A DNA stretch of 64,000 bases from Hyposmocoma kahamanoa (lineage: Eukaryota > Arthropoda > Insecta > Lepidoptera > Cosmopterigidae), in NCBI RefSeq assembly GCF_003589595.1, contig NW_020654972.1, positions 11,151,670 to 11,215,669 on the forward strand, read 5' to 3'. The notes beneath the pieces were generated by a model, which saw only the letters and a list, made by a program, of their open reading frames with translations, was not told the DNA's origin and did not search any database. Both the position numbers and the translations under genes were made by a program. Position 1 is the stretch's first letter. The number at the start of each line of letters is the position of its first letter. This document shows positions 22,328-34,784 of the stretch, piece by piece.

Positions 22328-22545
22328 ACTACCTCCGTGGCCGAACGGTTACCATGCCACTGCCACGCAGAGGTCCCAGGTTCCATTCCCAGGCCGGGAG
22401 AAATATTCGTATGGCCTACATTTATTTCTCTCGTGAGTTTGGGTGTAATTAGTGGTTGTCTATGTGTCCATGGTACTCGCAACACAGGGTTTCCCTAGTG
22501 CGGGGCTATGTTGAGTATGTGCGTTAGTGTTATTATTATTATTAT
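22328..22545 (+). repeat. tRNA-derived SINE with TTA microsatellite tail
   Basis: Head CCGTGGCCGAACGGTTACCA and GAGGTCCCAGGTTCCATTCC, body CGTGAGTTTGGGTGTAATTA and GTGTCCATGGTACTCGCAAC, tail of TTA units at 22531-22548. Same family as 6048-6215 but longer. Confidence 0.78.
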
Positions 22546-22548
22546 TCA

Positions 22549-25500
22549 ATCATTTCATCTAGTCGGAGCCTGTTAGCCATTTTGTATCGTTGACTCTAAT
22601 ATACAGCAAGCTTCCATGAATTTCGTACGTATATGCAAATCCTAGAGAAGCCAGCTCATCTAATCCCATATAATCTGGTAGCAAGCAGCAAAATTACCAT
22701 TTGTAGAGATGTGTAATCAGGCCCTCATTAAGTTGTGACCGCAGTGGCTGAATTTATTCACAAGCCGTGGCTGGAAACATTCTACAGCAGTTATGTGGAT
22801 GTTATTAGCGAGATTAAGGGCACGCCGTCACTTTATGTTACACACTGTAAGTAGATGTAACGAAATTTTGTATAAAATGTGAAGAACTTTTGCGATGATG
22901 GCCTCACAGTATGCAAGAAATAGTATTTTTATGATATTTGTATTTTTAACTCAAGGTCTGAACACATGATCATCTGATTTTTTTAGCTTCGTGTAAGGGG
23001 TGTCTTTGTGCAAAACATCCATTATATTACATCCATCATCAACATAGTTACCAACCTTTTTTGTGTCTCAATGCTAGCCACGGGTGCCCTCTAAGGAAGG
23101 GTTTAGACTACAGTTGATGGCTTTGGGACTTTACACATTTTCCAAGGGTTGTCAACTTTCGACATACAGGTTCTTCGCAATTAACGTGAGGTACTCTGCA
23201 ACTTTGTATTTTATTTAGATTATGTTATAAAGAAGGTTTTCTGATTTCCGGCGCAAATATGACTATTTCATGACATAGTAAGTGACTAAGAGATAAACCT
23301 AGGACAAGGGCAGTAGCGTCTTTGTATTAAATTACGGAGCTCTAAGTTATAAGAGATCAGATAACGAAACTAAAATGGAACTGATGATGACAGAGGGAGT
23401 AAAACGACAACCGAATAAAAAAGTGGTTGCGGGGGACACTGTATCGTGATGGGTACCCGACATCATTGAAGTGTAGCATGTTTGACGCCACAAATTACGG
23501 GATGTTGATGATGATTAGATTGCAGCTCAACTGTGATGACAACCTTCCATCCAAGGCGATTAAAGCATATTCTACCTTCAACATCCACGTTATACAACGG
23601 CTGATGGCAAATAATGGTACAAAATACCATCTCATTCCGTTTAAGGTATTATAAAGAACTTGCTTATTGAAGTATAGTTATTTAACGAATAGCGACCACT
23701 AACTAATGCTAAAGCCTCTCTAGACGTGGTGTAGGCCTAACAAACCGTGATCAAATGTAACCTAATAAAGTCTGTTTTATACACGCAGTCTAAAACCGCC
23801 GTAGATTTTTACATTTTTTATTACAAAATTTACATAGAACCCAGTGTTAGAACAAATGCTTCTAATCAAGAGTCCCTTTAGTTACGGGGGTTATAGGTAT
23901 ATTTAAAGTTCAGTATAACACCTCTCGTTTAGGGGTGCACGTCCAAGACTGTTTATGAGACCCGTGCAAAACATGTGAATTCCCCAAACCCATTGGACCA
24001 GCATGGCAGACCGTGGACTTGGTTTACCCTCTCAGTGTTAATTTTGTTGTAGAATTTACGATTTTTATGATCTTAAAGGTCAACTGGACCTTAAGTGTCC
24101 CCGAAAAGCATCATTTGCATTTGACTCAAAGATTTTCAATGAACAACAATCAATGGTTCATCCGTGCGAGAAACGCAAATTAAATTAAGTATCTTTGGAA
24201 ACTTTTGGTATCAATATTACGAGAAGCCAATTCTATCTACCATCACCGATGAATTGACTCTTACACCTGGTAGACTGGATTGGTAATCATAAGAATTTTT
24301 TATATTCAAATATTCAAAATTTTAATATTCAAAAATTGGAAAAGCTTCAATAGAAAAACTTCTGGATTTATTCCTATTAAAATCACGTAATCAGCATCTT
24401 CTTTGTTTTTTCGCGGCACTATAAAGCTTATAAGCTATGAGAATACATGGGATATGGCTTTAGTATCAAAAACGTATATATCGAAGAACATCATTTCTCC
24501 ATGTTTCTTTTTCCATTTCTATATCTCACGTACCGACTCTCGGAGATATAGAGCCGTTAATGTCACTTTCTGCCCAAAAAATATTGCCATCGCCAGATTT
24601 ATTATCTCCTGGGAACACCGCCCCTTCGATGCCAGTTTTAGGCTTCGGTTTTTACTCATAAAGTTGTCTTTTTATTATTACGGTTAGGTAAGTTACTTTT
24701 TTCGTACTAACGTTGGATAGAATAGTGCTCTGATGCCGAAACTTTATTGACGCCATTTTGCAAGATACGGTTGCTCTTGAAATTGCGTTTGAAAGCAAAA
24801 ATTTTACTATTGAATTTTTTATTTTATTGAAAGCCTAATCGACTAACAGAGATAATTAAGAGTTTCTGTTTTATTTGTAAATGGTAGTTTTATAAGGAAG
24901 GACACTAACTTATTTCTTTTTGTCGTAGATGTTATTTGTTCCCACTGAAAAAGTAATAGAAAAGTACTCCTTTTAGATCAGAATGGGACTCAGCGAGTTA
25001 CCTTTTAACTGATGATATAATGATGTTTTTACTACCTAATAATCATAAATACTTCACTAATTACTTGTTGTTATTATTATAAAGATCAAACAATAACAAA
25101 CACGAAACAAAATCGAGCTACGGAACAATTCTTTTCGTTGAAAAATGAAAAAATCCTAAAAACAAATCGATTACAATCCCATGTTTTATTGTCTCGGTCT
25201 TGTACTTAGTGACTGCTTTCTTCACTAGCGTAGCCTATACTTGCACGTATATTTCTAAATATATAATATATATGCATATGATAAGGCCTGGTTGGGCTAC
25301 AGTATTATTTTGTAGGAAACAGCACTGAGGTAAATAAATGGTTTGTGTAACACTAATTATTGGTGAAAATTACAGATAAGGAAAGTTTGCACCTTTAGAA
25401 CGACAATGACACTAGTGTAAAAATTTCATTTTTGAGAAATACGCTTTTGAAATATTTTTTTTCCTCTTTTACTGATATTTTTTTCGATTGGTTTTTTAAT

Positions 25501-26416
25501 TATAGTGTTTTTTGCAAAAAAAATATTAATAAGGATATAGGCTTTATTTGTGCAAAAGTTGCACTGTTCTAAATTGATATTTTGCTTGCTGTTTATTTAG
25601 TATTTTGGCAGGTACCTACAGTTGCGTCGTTGTTCTTATTAAAATGTTTATTCTTTAAGAATACCAGAAGAACAGTGACGTAAAGTCAGAACATTAGCCT
25701 TTAAGGCTAAAATATATAAAAATTTATTCTTAGATCGGTGCTTAATTTCTACTTCTATGAATTCAGCAATGTACTTTGGAACACATTTCAGTTTCTAATA
25801 CTAGCATTAAGCATAAAATGTACATTTATCAAGAGTTATATTGATTTAACGGTAGAAAGTACTTTCACCTACGAATGATAATAATATAATTAAAAGTTAT
25901 AACGCAATAGTAATGTTTTATTACAAAACTTCAAAAATTAATAACAATGAAATATTTTTATCAAGTCTTCCTTTCCTGGTGAAACTATACAGTATAAAAA
26001 TGCTTAAAGGACAAAAAATAAGTCTTCTCAAAATTATCTTAAACAGAGGAGCTTGTAAGTAATAGTGATATTAATTTACTTTTTGAGACCAATCATTCTT
26101 TTACACATTAGATAAACCTATACAACTAATTATTATAGGATATAACAAAATATAGTTTATGATTATAATAACAAAAAACACAGTTAAGTCAATGTTGTTC
26201 TCTGAAATCTCGGCAGCTAACCACACCCTGAGCGTGCAGCTGGTCTCAACTAGCCAATGAGTCGTTTTTGAATTATAGTCCCTCTAATTACACAATGACG
26301 CAAATTCCCTCTAGCGGCAATATGGTTAATTACTTAAAAGTCGATGTCGCACAAGAAATTGTAGTAGTTTTTAAGTCGTTTCCTATTACTTGGTTACTTT
26401 TTGAAAATTTTGCACT
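22549..26416. other. Nearly 4 kb without a supported feature
   Basis: AT-rich sequence. ORFs at 23427-23654 and 24403-24687 show no motif, codon pattern or splice context I can support. The stretch ends at the first assembly gap. Confidence 0.4.
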
Positions 26417-26816
26417 NNNNNNNNNNNNNNNNNNNNNNNNNNNNNNNNNNNNNNNNNNNNNNNNNNNNNNNNNNNNNNNNNNNNNNNNNNNNNNNNNNNN
26501 NNNNNNNNNNNNNNNNNNNNNNNNNNNNNNNNNNNNNNNNNNNNNNNNNNNNNNNNNNNNNNNNNNNNNNNNNNNNNNNNNNNNNNNNNNNNNNNNNNNN
26601 NNNNNNNNNNNNNNNNNNNNNNNNNNNNNNNNNNNNNNNNNNNNNNNNNNNNNNNNNNNNNNNNNNNNNNNNNNNNNNNNNNNNNNNNNNNNNNNNNNNN
26701 NNNNNNNNNNNNNNNNNNNNNNNNNNNNNNNNNNNNNNNNNNNNNNNNNNNNNNNNNNNNNNNNNNNNNNNNNNNNNNNNNNNNNNNNNNNNNNNNNNNN
26801 NNNNNNNNNNNNNNNN
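26417..26816. other. Assembly gap, 400 N
   Basis: Exactly 400 N. The ORFs reported across it are artefacts of the placeholder. Confidence 0.99.
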
Positions 26817-27164
26817 ACTTGATCTTCATTATTTATTTGTGTACTAGACCGACACACAACAGTCACGATATCCGGCGACTTGTCGGCCGACACTTGATGT
26901 CGTTTACATTTGCTGATAACTGGATCCCATGACGATGAAAACTTGAAACCGTCTTCTCGGTTGAATTTACGGTCTTTTTTAATTTCAATAGCTTCAATCT
27001 ACGATTGTACTATAGTGATGACATTCTGTAGAAAGGATCTTGGGATTGTAAAGCTCAATCCAGTCGTTTGGTCCTGAATCCAGCAAATGCTCGGCTATTA
27101 TAGGCTTATTGAGCTGACGGTTCTTAACAGCCGCGATGTGTTCTTTAACAATTTCCGTTATGGT

Positions 27165-27452
27165 CATTGACTTACAAATAAATGGACGACGGGTCTAATA
27201 CAAAAACCACGTAAAAATGTCCCAAATCAACCTATTTAAACGTAGTGACATGTAAAGGAATATGAAAAAGCTAAAACGTTGAATTTAAATTGTAATGTCA
27301 TCGCAGTACTGTCTAATTTTGCTTGTTTCGCTGTCAGTCGAACAAGCGAAGACTAAAGCGTGAATGACGCTCTGTATACGATTTTAACGCCCTGTATTAA
27401 GTTCGGACACTTTTTAGCGCGGACCCGACGTCCATATAATTGTAAGTCAATG
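27165..27452 (+). mobile_element. MITE family M, long type, inside a Penelope remnant
   Basis: 288 bp flanked by GTTATGGT at 27157-27164 and 27453-27460. Removing the element and one flank restores a continuous GIY-YIG stretch across the site, which confirms the target duplication independently. Confidence 0.93.
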
Positions 27453-27477
27453 GTTATGGTGCGCTTTGTCTGCCCAA

Positions 27478-27540
27478 TATAGAAACTCCTACGACTGCAA
27501 AGAAAAAAAAAGATAGTTTGCAGTTGTAGGAGTTTCTATA
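27478..27540. repeat. 24-bp inverted duplication within the GIY-YIG region
   Basis: Arms 27478-27501 and 27517-27540 (TATAGAAACTCCTACGACTG and its complement) differ by one base and are separated by an A-rich 15-bp loop. Confidence 0.85.
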
Positions 27541-27979
27541 CAAGAGTAAACGCCCGGAGATTGAAAGGGGATCATATCCTTAGGTGATCTGAGATGCCCC
27601 GCGTCCTTAGATAACGGCGTAAACACAGTTTTCATATAGTACTTTTTTTAGATGGTAACTCAGTGAGAGAGATTGCTTCAATATTGCGAGGATGCCGTTA
27701 AATCCCCGTTACAGCATTAGGGAAGATAGTTTCTCCGTACCACAGTCATTCAATATTTTTATTTAATATTTCCTCTGATAAAAAGTTCCAAGCAGGCTTA
27801 ACACTGAAGTACTAATCAGTACTAATCTAAATCCTATGTTTTAATTTGTACTAATTTCCGTCATTATTTCATAATACAGTTAATTGAAAAAAAAATCATA
27901 TTGTTAAAGTAAAATCATATTTTGCAAAACATACGTAGTGTAAATTGGAATGTTCTGTGGAAAAATTTAAAATAAGGTA

Positions 27980-28080
27980 TTTAGTGAAAAATAGAGTGAG
28001 TTGCATTAATATTAGACATAAATCATGACTTTATATCCAGTCAGGCGTTATTATGAGACTAGTAAAAGGTCCGAAATCAT
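27980..28080 (+). repeat. ~100-bp repeat ending in a CCGAAA motif
   Basis: Starts GTTGCATTAATATTAGACAT and ends AAAAGGTCCGAAATCATGG. Homologous to 59445-59555 (+) and to the inside of 21773-22100 (-). The 3' part could fold as a stem with a GAAA end; see findings. Confidence 0.55.
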
Positions 28081-28299
28081 GGAAGAAAAAACAATGGATG
28101 TACCCTAATAGGCGATACAACATCAGCACGAATTAAAATTTTTCCCATACTAATACGGTTCATTTTACTTAGGTCGAGCGTCAGGGACACTGGCCATATT
28201 TCAGAATTCGTTTTTGTACAAACGAAATTAAAACCATTTGAAATGTGTATATCGTGCCGTACAGGTACGTGTTCTATTTACGTACGTACAGGTATGTAA

Positions 28300-28437
28300 C
28301 CTCTACTTAGGTACTCCCTTTCTAACGAAAATAGAATCATCGAGATCGGTTCACCAGTTCACGGAGAATCTCCTCTTTTTTGAACTCAGTTAAAAAATAG
28401 TTTCATTTCAAATGTGTAACCTCAAGAACTCGTTAAT
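28300..28437 (-). repeat. AACCGACTTC-ended repeat fragment and foldback-end fragment
   Basis: 28310-28395 carries reversed pieces of the AACCGACTTC family (ACTCCCTTTCTAACGAAAAT, CTCCTCTTTTTTGAACTCAG). It is joined to ATAGTTTCATTTCAAATGTG and TCAAGAACTCG, which match the right end of the element at 21773-22100. Confidence 0.5.
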
Positions 28438-31208
28438 TACCTATACCAATTTCCTTGCAAATTGTAAAGGATACAGATTAAAACAAACCTCTTTTATCTT
28501 AAATTATACTTCTGTGGGCTCTATCGTCAAATTCTCAATTATCAACCTCCAACACTCTCAGCTTTTCACTTAAGGGTTTCAACGCCTCATGGGATAAGAA
28601 CATTCAAAGCTGGGCAAACTGTGTACGGTACTAAACTATTTCCATTAGGTATGTTAGATTGTGTTAATTAGTTCCTAATTAGATTTAAACATTTCTCAAA
28701 ATTGGCAGTTCGTATTTTTTACTTAAAACTAGTCTAAAATGTGTGGGCTTGGTGAGCTGTTATCTAATTGCCTAGTATGGACTCCAATCTCTACTATATT
28801 TGATTCTCTACTATACTTTTATCAAACATCATCTGTTTTCTTAACGAGCATACTTTTAAACATTTTATTTAAATAAGTTAGTACTTATTGCAGTCAATAT
28901 AGTCTCCCCTTGTTAGAAAACGACTAGAGAACAATGCACAAACAAGCTGTCAACGCACTCTTTGTGTTTTCTATTATCAATGCTTAGAGACTCGTAACGG
29001 GATTCGTTTTGCAACGCCTGAAACTAATAGCATAGCAACGAATCTTTTATTGTACATAATATTTTTGCTGTTTGGTTTTTGATAGAAGTTTTTTTCGATA
29101 GTTTTTCAGATAGGGAAGTAGGGATTACTTTTTTAAAATATTATTCCTCCACCTTGCCTTCAGTCTGAAACTGGCATTGCCGAGCATTTTGACAAACATA
29201 AAGCAAATTAAAAATAAGCTAAATTATAAGGTAAATTAATATAAGATCAAAATGGTAGATTAGGTAATACACATAATACAAATGAAATTTTGTCCTGGCT
29301 AAGATGTAAAAATACAGTGATTCGAAACAAACTAGTACACTTTTAGACACAAATAAAAATTACAACCCACTCTGTACTGTGACATAGTTTAATGTTCCGT
29401 AAGTAGCTTAGTTTATCTAGCGCCTGTAACTAATCGTATAGCAATGACGCACTCCATTACGTTTTACAACTTTGCTAACGATATTAAATCAGGTGCTATG
29501 ACACCAGTATGCTAAACCATATTTATTTAAATATTTTATTTAATAATCTACCACACTAGACGAAGTCAGTTTACCCTTGGACATCTGTTTCCTGTTTTGT
29601 TATTGGTGGATCGTCGTTCACCTCCAAATCGTTTGTCCTTTGTCATTCCAGTTAAATCTGCCCTCGTCGGTGTGCAGAGCTCCATGTAAGTCTGTCTAAG
29701 TGACCTCGAAGCCTTATTCAATTTCTTTACCCTTAATTTAATCACGATTACTATTACAATATCCTATAAAATAATTAAGGAAATTTATTATTATCAAATA
29801 GGAACAATTTGTTTAACTAGGCAGCGTATGAAAAGGGTCTTCCTGTTCAACCTCGTTGACCTCATTAAATCATGTTTCGGAATGACAAAAGCCAGGACCT
29901 TAGCTAGAGACGGGTAGTCGGGGGTATTGTTGAAAATCATGTAAATTAAAGGGACAGGGATAACACCTATAAGAAATTCCTACAATTGCCATTATTAACA
30001 GAAAGCCAATAAATAGTACTGCATAAATAGTAGTATTTTGTTTTCTAACCATTGTTCTTCCCATTTATTGAAACTAGATTGTCTTTTGAATGTTTTGTAG
30101 CGTGGAGGACACGTGATGAAACCACGATGTTTTGATGCCCGTTGAAGAAGATTTGGAAAACATGCAAAGTATTAAGACCAGCTTGGCGGACTTTGGCTTG
30201 GAGCGATAACGGGTTCCTGTCTCCCAATTCCTCTTTAAAAATGAAAATTTTATGAGAACCATAGCGCGTGGCTGTTGCAGGCAACAGTTTCTTTATGTGC
30301 AAACGGAATCTGGATAGAAAATCAGTATAGACAATCAAGCGGTCAGCTGTCGGTTGATATGCGGTTTTTATTCGTAATCGCTACCGTGTCGTTCTGGTTT
30401 CCGAAGGCTCTGCTGTAGAAGCAACAGGGACGGTCGATGATGTTTTTACATTACTAGGCGCCTCAATTAAGATACTAATGTAGCGATTATGTTATTAAGA
30501 ATTTATAATAAATGTAATCGCTACAGGCTTAAATCCTCCCCTAAGAGAAGCCCAGCAGTGTAACGTATAATGTTTGTTTTTTATGATAGAATGAGTGCGC
30601 ATTTGACCTCCAACTCACCTGATAGAAACCGACTATGAGGTCGACCACGGAACAAAAAACAATGGAAGTGCATAAGCCTTGATTATTATCGGAACCGATG
30701 TCGCCGAAAAGCACACCAACAAAATTATAAACACTATGAAATCTTGATAATGATTGGTCATAGTTTCTAATTTTAAAAAGATGTAACAAATTCTGGTTTG
30801 TTAATATAATTTAAACTTTACCAAGTCGCTATATCGTCAAAAGTTCAATACGTTTGTGCAAATTTCGACGTTTTGCTTTTATACTGAAATATTATTATGC
30901 CCCATCTTGCTTCCAGTGGCTGGTCTACGACGAACGATTAACATCTGAACGAATAGATGGTCAGGAAATTGAAGGTTTATTTAAAGTAAGACGTACATCG
31001 GTACGTATCATGGGATTTGAAATGCTACTACGGATAATATTTATGGTGCAGCTATCATTTTTGCACAATAAGACATTTTTCTAGGATTTTAGAGAATCTG
31101 CACGTGAGAATGACACAACCATACCATACAAAGCGAAAATGACGTACTGAGCTCAGATAGGTCTTTCGAGACCTATAATTGGCACGCGTCAGACGCTAAC
31201 TAACCATG
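28438..31208. other. No gene supported; one hairpin and unexplained ORFs
   Basis: AT-rich. A hairpin with TGTAGCGATTA / TAATCGCTACA arms is at about 30482-30523. The - strand ORF at 30045-30338 (97 codons) contains ATRYGSHKIFIFKEELGDR and looks less random than most, but I recognise no family. A short acceptor/donor pair at 29651-29686 on the + strand (CATTCCAG ... CCAT|GTAAGT) could be a non-coding exon. Confidence 0.35.
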
Positions 31209-31690
31209 CTTCTACTGTGTGGGTCAACTACACCCAAAAAGCCCTTAGTACGTTAAGAGTAGTATATAATAACATATTCAGGTTGCTGTTGCGGCTGCCG
31301 CGATTCTGCAGCGCCTCAGGAATGTTCGCGGATGCCTGCGTTGATGGGTTCGCGTGCATCATGAGAAAAAGAGTGGCCTCTCTGATGCGTAGGGTTCGGG
31401 ACAGCCGTAACAGCATCCTCGAGGTCATTGCTGGTAGGGTCCAGGGTTCATTCTTTGAACATTGGACCAAGCTCCATGTATTCCCGAAGCCAAGCCAGTA
31501 TTTGTAGGTAGCATCATTATGTATATATAATACAGGTAATGGTGATACTTATAAATATTGTATAAATTATTGTACATATGTTTTTTGTTTTGTATTTACT
31601 AACACTAGTGTGTAAGTGTTGTGCTATGTTTTTACTAACAAATATGGATATAAAATGTCCGAAATAAATGGTTTGAATTTGAATTTGAAT
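31209..31690 (+). mobile_element. LINE C-terminal fragment (FCSASGMF type) with TTTGAA tail
   Basis: The frame 31217-31507 reads WVNYTQKALSTLRVVYNN then LPRFCSASGMFADACVDGF and RVASLMRRVRDSRNSIL, the C-terminus of a lepidopteran non-LTR reverse transcriptase as I remember it. The 3' UTR ends with AAATAAATGG and TTTGAATTTGAATTTGAA at about 31672-31689. Other fragments: 39061-39320 (+) and 47260-47700 (-). Confidence 0.75.
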
Positions 31691-31818
31691 ATTGTTCTAT
31701 GAGTTCGACGATGAGCATGCACTCCTAAATAACGTAACGTAATTTTTTGTCTACCTACATTATTTTTCTTAATACGCAGTGAATGGTGATGGTTGTATAG
31801 ATTTTAGTGCGCTTTACT

Positions 31819-32046
31819 TATTGACTTACAAATAAATGGACGACGGGTCTAATACAAAAACCACGAAAAAAATGTCCCAAGTCAACCTATTCGAAATTTA
31901 AATTGTTATGTCATCGCAGTATCGCGCTGTCCGTAGAACAAATGAAGACTAAAGCGGAGTGTCGCGCTCTGTATACGATTTTAGCGCCTTACAAGTGCGG
32001 ACACTTTTTAGCGCGGACCCGACGTCCATATAATTGTAAGTCAATG
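31819..32046 (+). mobile_element. MITE family M, short type
   Basis: 228 bp flanked by GCTTTACT at 31811-31818 and 32047-32054. The first base is T instead of C (TATTGAC). Confidence 0.92.
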
Positions 32047-32130
32047 GCTTTACTATTAAGTTTTGAAGTAAGATCATAAATTTTCTCTGTAAGTGAATTT
32101 ATATTCTTAAGAGAAATAAATATTCTTTAA

Positions 32131-32373
32131 CCACAAAAAAATGTCCCAAGTCAACCTATTTAAACGTAGTGACATGTAAAGGAATATGAAAAGGCTAAAA
32201 CGTTGAATTTAAATTGTAATGTCATCGCAGTACTGTCTAATTTTGCTTGCTTCGCTGTCAGTCCAACAAACGAAGACTAGAGCGTGAATGACGCTCTGTA
32301 TACGATTTTAACGCCCTATAAGTTCGGACACTTTTTAGCACGGACCCGACGTCCATATAATTGTAAGTCAATG
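32131..32373 (+). mobile_element. MITE family M, long type, left end lost
   Basis: Begins inside the element at ACCACAAAAAAATGTCCC and runs to the intact right end. No 8-bp duplication is possible because the left end is missing. It lies 84 bp from the preceding copy in the same orientation. Confidence 0.9.
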
Positions 32374-32937
32374 CTTTTACTGAATGCTTTAAATAACCGA
32401 TTTCGAAATATATGGATTGTTAGAATCCCTAAGTCACTCCGAGTGAGCATGACAGTAGGTGTCAAAAATGTTAAAACACACTCACAATTTTGTATTGACA
32501 GTTAAAAACTAAAAACTTTTTTTTAAATTTAAACTTAAAAAAAAATCGATTTTATTAATTCAATAAATGAAATCAATTGTTATGCAATGAAGTCAAAATA
32601 AATGAAAATATTTAGATTAGATTTGTGCCAGGTGAGTCATAAATGAAAACCTGTCACATTTACGTAGTTAAACAATCGTTTGAAGATCAAACGATATTTT
32701 AATATAGTAAAAAAACATGACATAAAAATTAATTTAAAAAAGCCCGACGCAATCTTCTAAAAAAATTTTATATGCGCCTGGGAACCACTGAGTAAACAAA
32801 AATATATTATCTTTTTTCCCTAAGGCTCCGACTAGAGCGCGACGCTAGCGTGCCCGCTGCCACAAAGAACAGGCTATTATACAAACTTACTCCCCGTGCA
32901 CAAGGCATTGTACTGCACGGTTTTTTTTTCAATATAA
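32374..32937. other. No gene seen
   Basis: AT-rich spacer; a 73-codon ORF (32284-32505) starts within the MITE and is unsupported. Confidence 0.4.
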
Positions 32938-33178
32938 ATAGCAGTAGAGTTTACTAGTTGTAGAGCTCCTTGTGAAAGAGTTCGTCCAGGTAAGTGCCAT
33001 CTTACCTATTTCTGCCGCCAAGCAGTTATGTCAGCATTACTGTGTTCCGGTTTTGAAGGGTGAGAATGCTGGTGAAATTACAGACACAGTGGACTTGTTG
33101 CACTGTAACTATTACGGACAGGCGTGTAGCTTACAACAGGTGCACGACTTGTTCGTCCCGTCACTTGATATTATAAAA
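32938..33178 (+). repeat. Family R repeat, internally deleted
   Basis: Starts ATAGCAGTAGAG and ends CACTTGATATTATAAAAAAA, but the middle third (the CTCAGGGTGACGGGCGCAG region) is deleted. Confidence 0.82.
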
Positions 33179-34035
33179 AAAGAAATATCTTACCGAATAA
33201 ACAATGGCGCATTCAATATAGAACCGTTGATACTGTTTGTTTGTCCTGCAAAAAAATGCACACGGCTCCTATACGTTTATCGAACACGCAACGGACTTTA
33301 AGGCGATTAACACTAACTAACGCTACGCGGAATAACGCGCGCGGTGGCGGAGACGCAGATCTGCGTCAACACGCGGTTTGATCTGCGCGGGGGCAGCGGT
33401 GTCCCCGTATCACTTAAAGTGCTCGCTTCGCAGTTGATCGCCGTAGTGATTGTATATGTAGCCGAGATCCTTCTTTGACAAGAATGGTTAATAATACAGA
33501 ACTCATTCAGGACGCTGCAGTTATACTGCCTATTTGGTTTTTGTTTACTCAAATAAAAAGACACCGAAGACAACATTCAACTTCATTAGAAAGATTTAAG
33601 AATATGTGAAGATTAATTTTTCAACTACACGCGTATGTCAACTGAATTCTTTGATTATTTTTTTCATTTCTCAGATTTTCGTACAATTTCAAATGTGTTT
33701 TTATGCACTGCTTCTTGATTCATTGGATGAACCCAATGCCTTCTGTTCTTCCGGCGGCGAAGCCGTTGGCGTCTTCTATGCCAATATAAAAGTGCAACAA
33801 AGCGCGGATCCATCACAGACGAGTCCTCAGGGCGATTGCTGTGTGAATACTGCAGCTATCCGTCTATATATCGTGTTAATATCCTGCTGCCTATACGTTT
33901 ATAATACGTTAAAAATCGTGCAGGGCAATGCCGTGTGAACCAAGGCTTAGGTATTTTGGTCGAGTCGCGTAAGATGCTGCCCGCATCATTGTCGCCACTG
34001 CACCTCCGCCTGTTGTCGTCCAGTTTGTACGTGCG
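33179..34035. other. No gene recognised
   Basis: 33310-33450 is GC-rich for this window (GCGCGCGGTGGCGGAGACG). ORFs at 33313-33576 (-) and 33606-33938 (+) have no motif I know. It could be an old transposon or a CpG-rich regulatory patch. Confidence 0.35.
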
Positions 34036-34591
34036 GCGCACTATAGGTTTCCGGAATTAATAAGAAAAATTAATATAAATGGTCTAAAATTAATGTATTA
34101 CTTCTCAAAATATTCTCCTTTAGCGTTAATGCACTTTTCATACGAATGAACCAATTTTGGAAACGTTTATGCCACTCCCAATGACAATCTCTGAAACATA
34201 TTTTTTATACTCTTCGACAGCCTCTACAGGTGATGAAAATCGTCGACCGCCTAACTGGTTCTTAATTTTCGGAAATAAATAAAAGTCAGAAGGCGCAAAG
34301 TCGGAACTGTACGCGGGATGGATGTCGGCTTCAAACTGAGCCCAGGGAAGCTCCGCTGAGCTGTTAAATTACACTTAAAGTCGTAGAAAATCATACTACG
34401 AAAACTTTCACGAGTTAACTCCATAGTGATGTAAACAACCAATTTCTAAAATTACGCCATAACGTAAAAAGAAGTCACAGTCAGATGAAACAAGCTGTAT
34501 TCTGCAGCCATAGAGTTCCATTTTCAAATGTTGTAATTACTTTTGAAATATTGTGTATGTAAGTGGCCAGTTCCGGAAACTTATAGTGCGC
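34036..34591 (-). mobile_element. Mariner-family element with large internal deletion
   Basis: Inverted ends of at least 21 bp: GCGCACTATAGGTTTCCGG at 34036 and, inverted from 34591, GCGCACTATAAGTTTCCGG. On the - strand a start codon at 34426 begins MELTRESFRSMIFYDFK, a typical mariner N-terminus. About 35 bases later another frame begins the transposase C-terminus: PAYSSDFAPSDFYLFPKIK (the region of the third catalytic Asp), GGRRFSSPVEAVEE and, after a further frameshift, the KCINAKGEYFEK end. The DNA-binding domain and the first two catalytic Asp are gone. This is a deletion derivative that could only move with a transposase supplied in trans. Confidence 0.8.
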
Positions 34592-34784
34592 ACTATGTGT
34601 AAAGTTTTCGTTTTACTACAGTTTTAAATCTCGTAAATGACAATTCTAAATATGAACCCGAACCTTATTATAGACGCGTATACATTGCCCCTTAAATGAT
34701 TTTATCACTTTGTGAAGAAGAATTTTTATTTCTCTTATTAAACTTATGTTTATCACCAGTATTCCTAACATAAATTAAATTTTT

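Larger units (their letters stand above)
26845..27545 (-). mobile_element. Penelope-like element remnant, GIY-YIG region
   Basis: On the - strand, SFYIGQTKRTI is readable just above the MITE (27455-27485), and the same frame resumes below it with EHIAAVKNRQLNKP, IIAEHLLDSG and DWIELYNPKIL. After a frameshift, EAIEIKKDRKFNREDGF follows. YIGQTKR...EH is the catalytic start of GIY-YIG endonucleases fused to Penelope-like reverse transcriptases. The RT is absent; the 3' part runs toward the gap. The frame is broken by the MITE at 27165-27452 and by at least one frameshift. Confidence 0.75.

Noticed and set aside
26268..26893. Long ORFs across the first gap
   Set aside because: They consist almost entirely of N placeholder codons.
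30045..30338. 97-codon - strand ORF containing ATRYGSHKIFIF
   Set aside because: Looks somewhat protein-like, but no family, splice sites or neighbours support it; kept only as a note in the stretch description.
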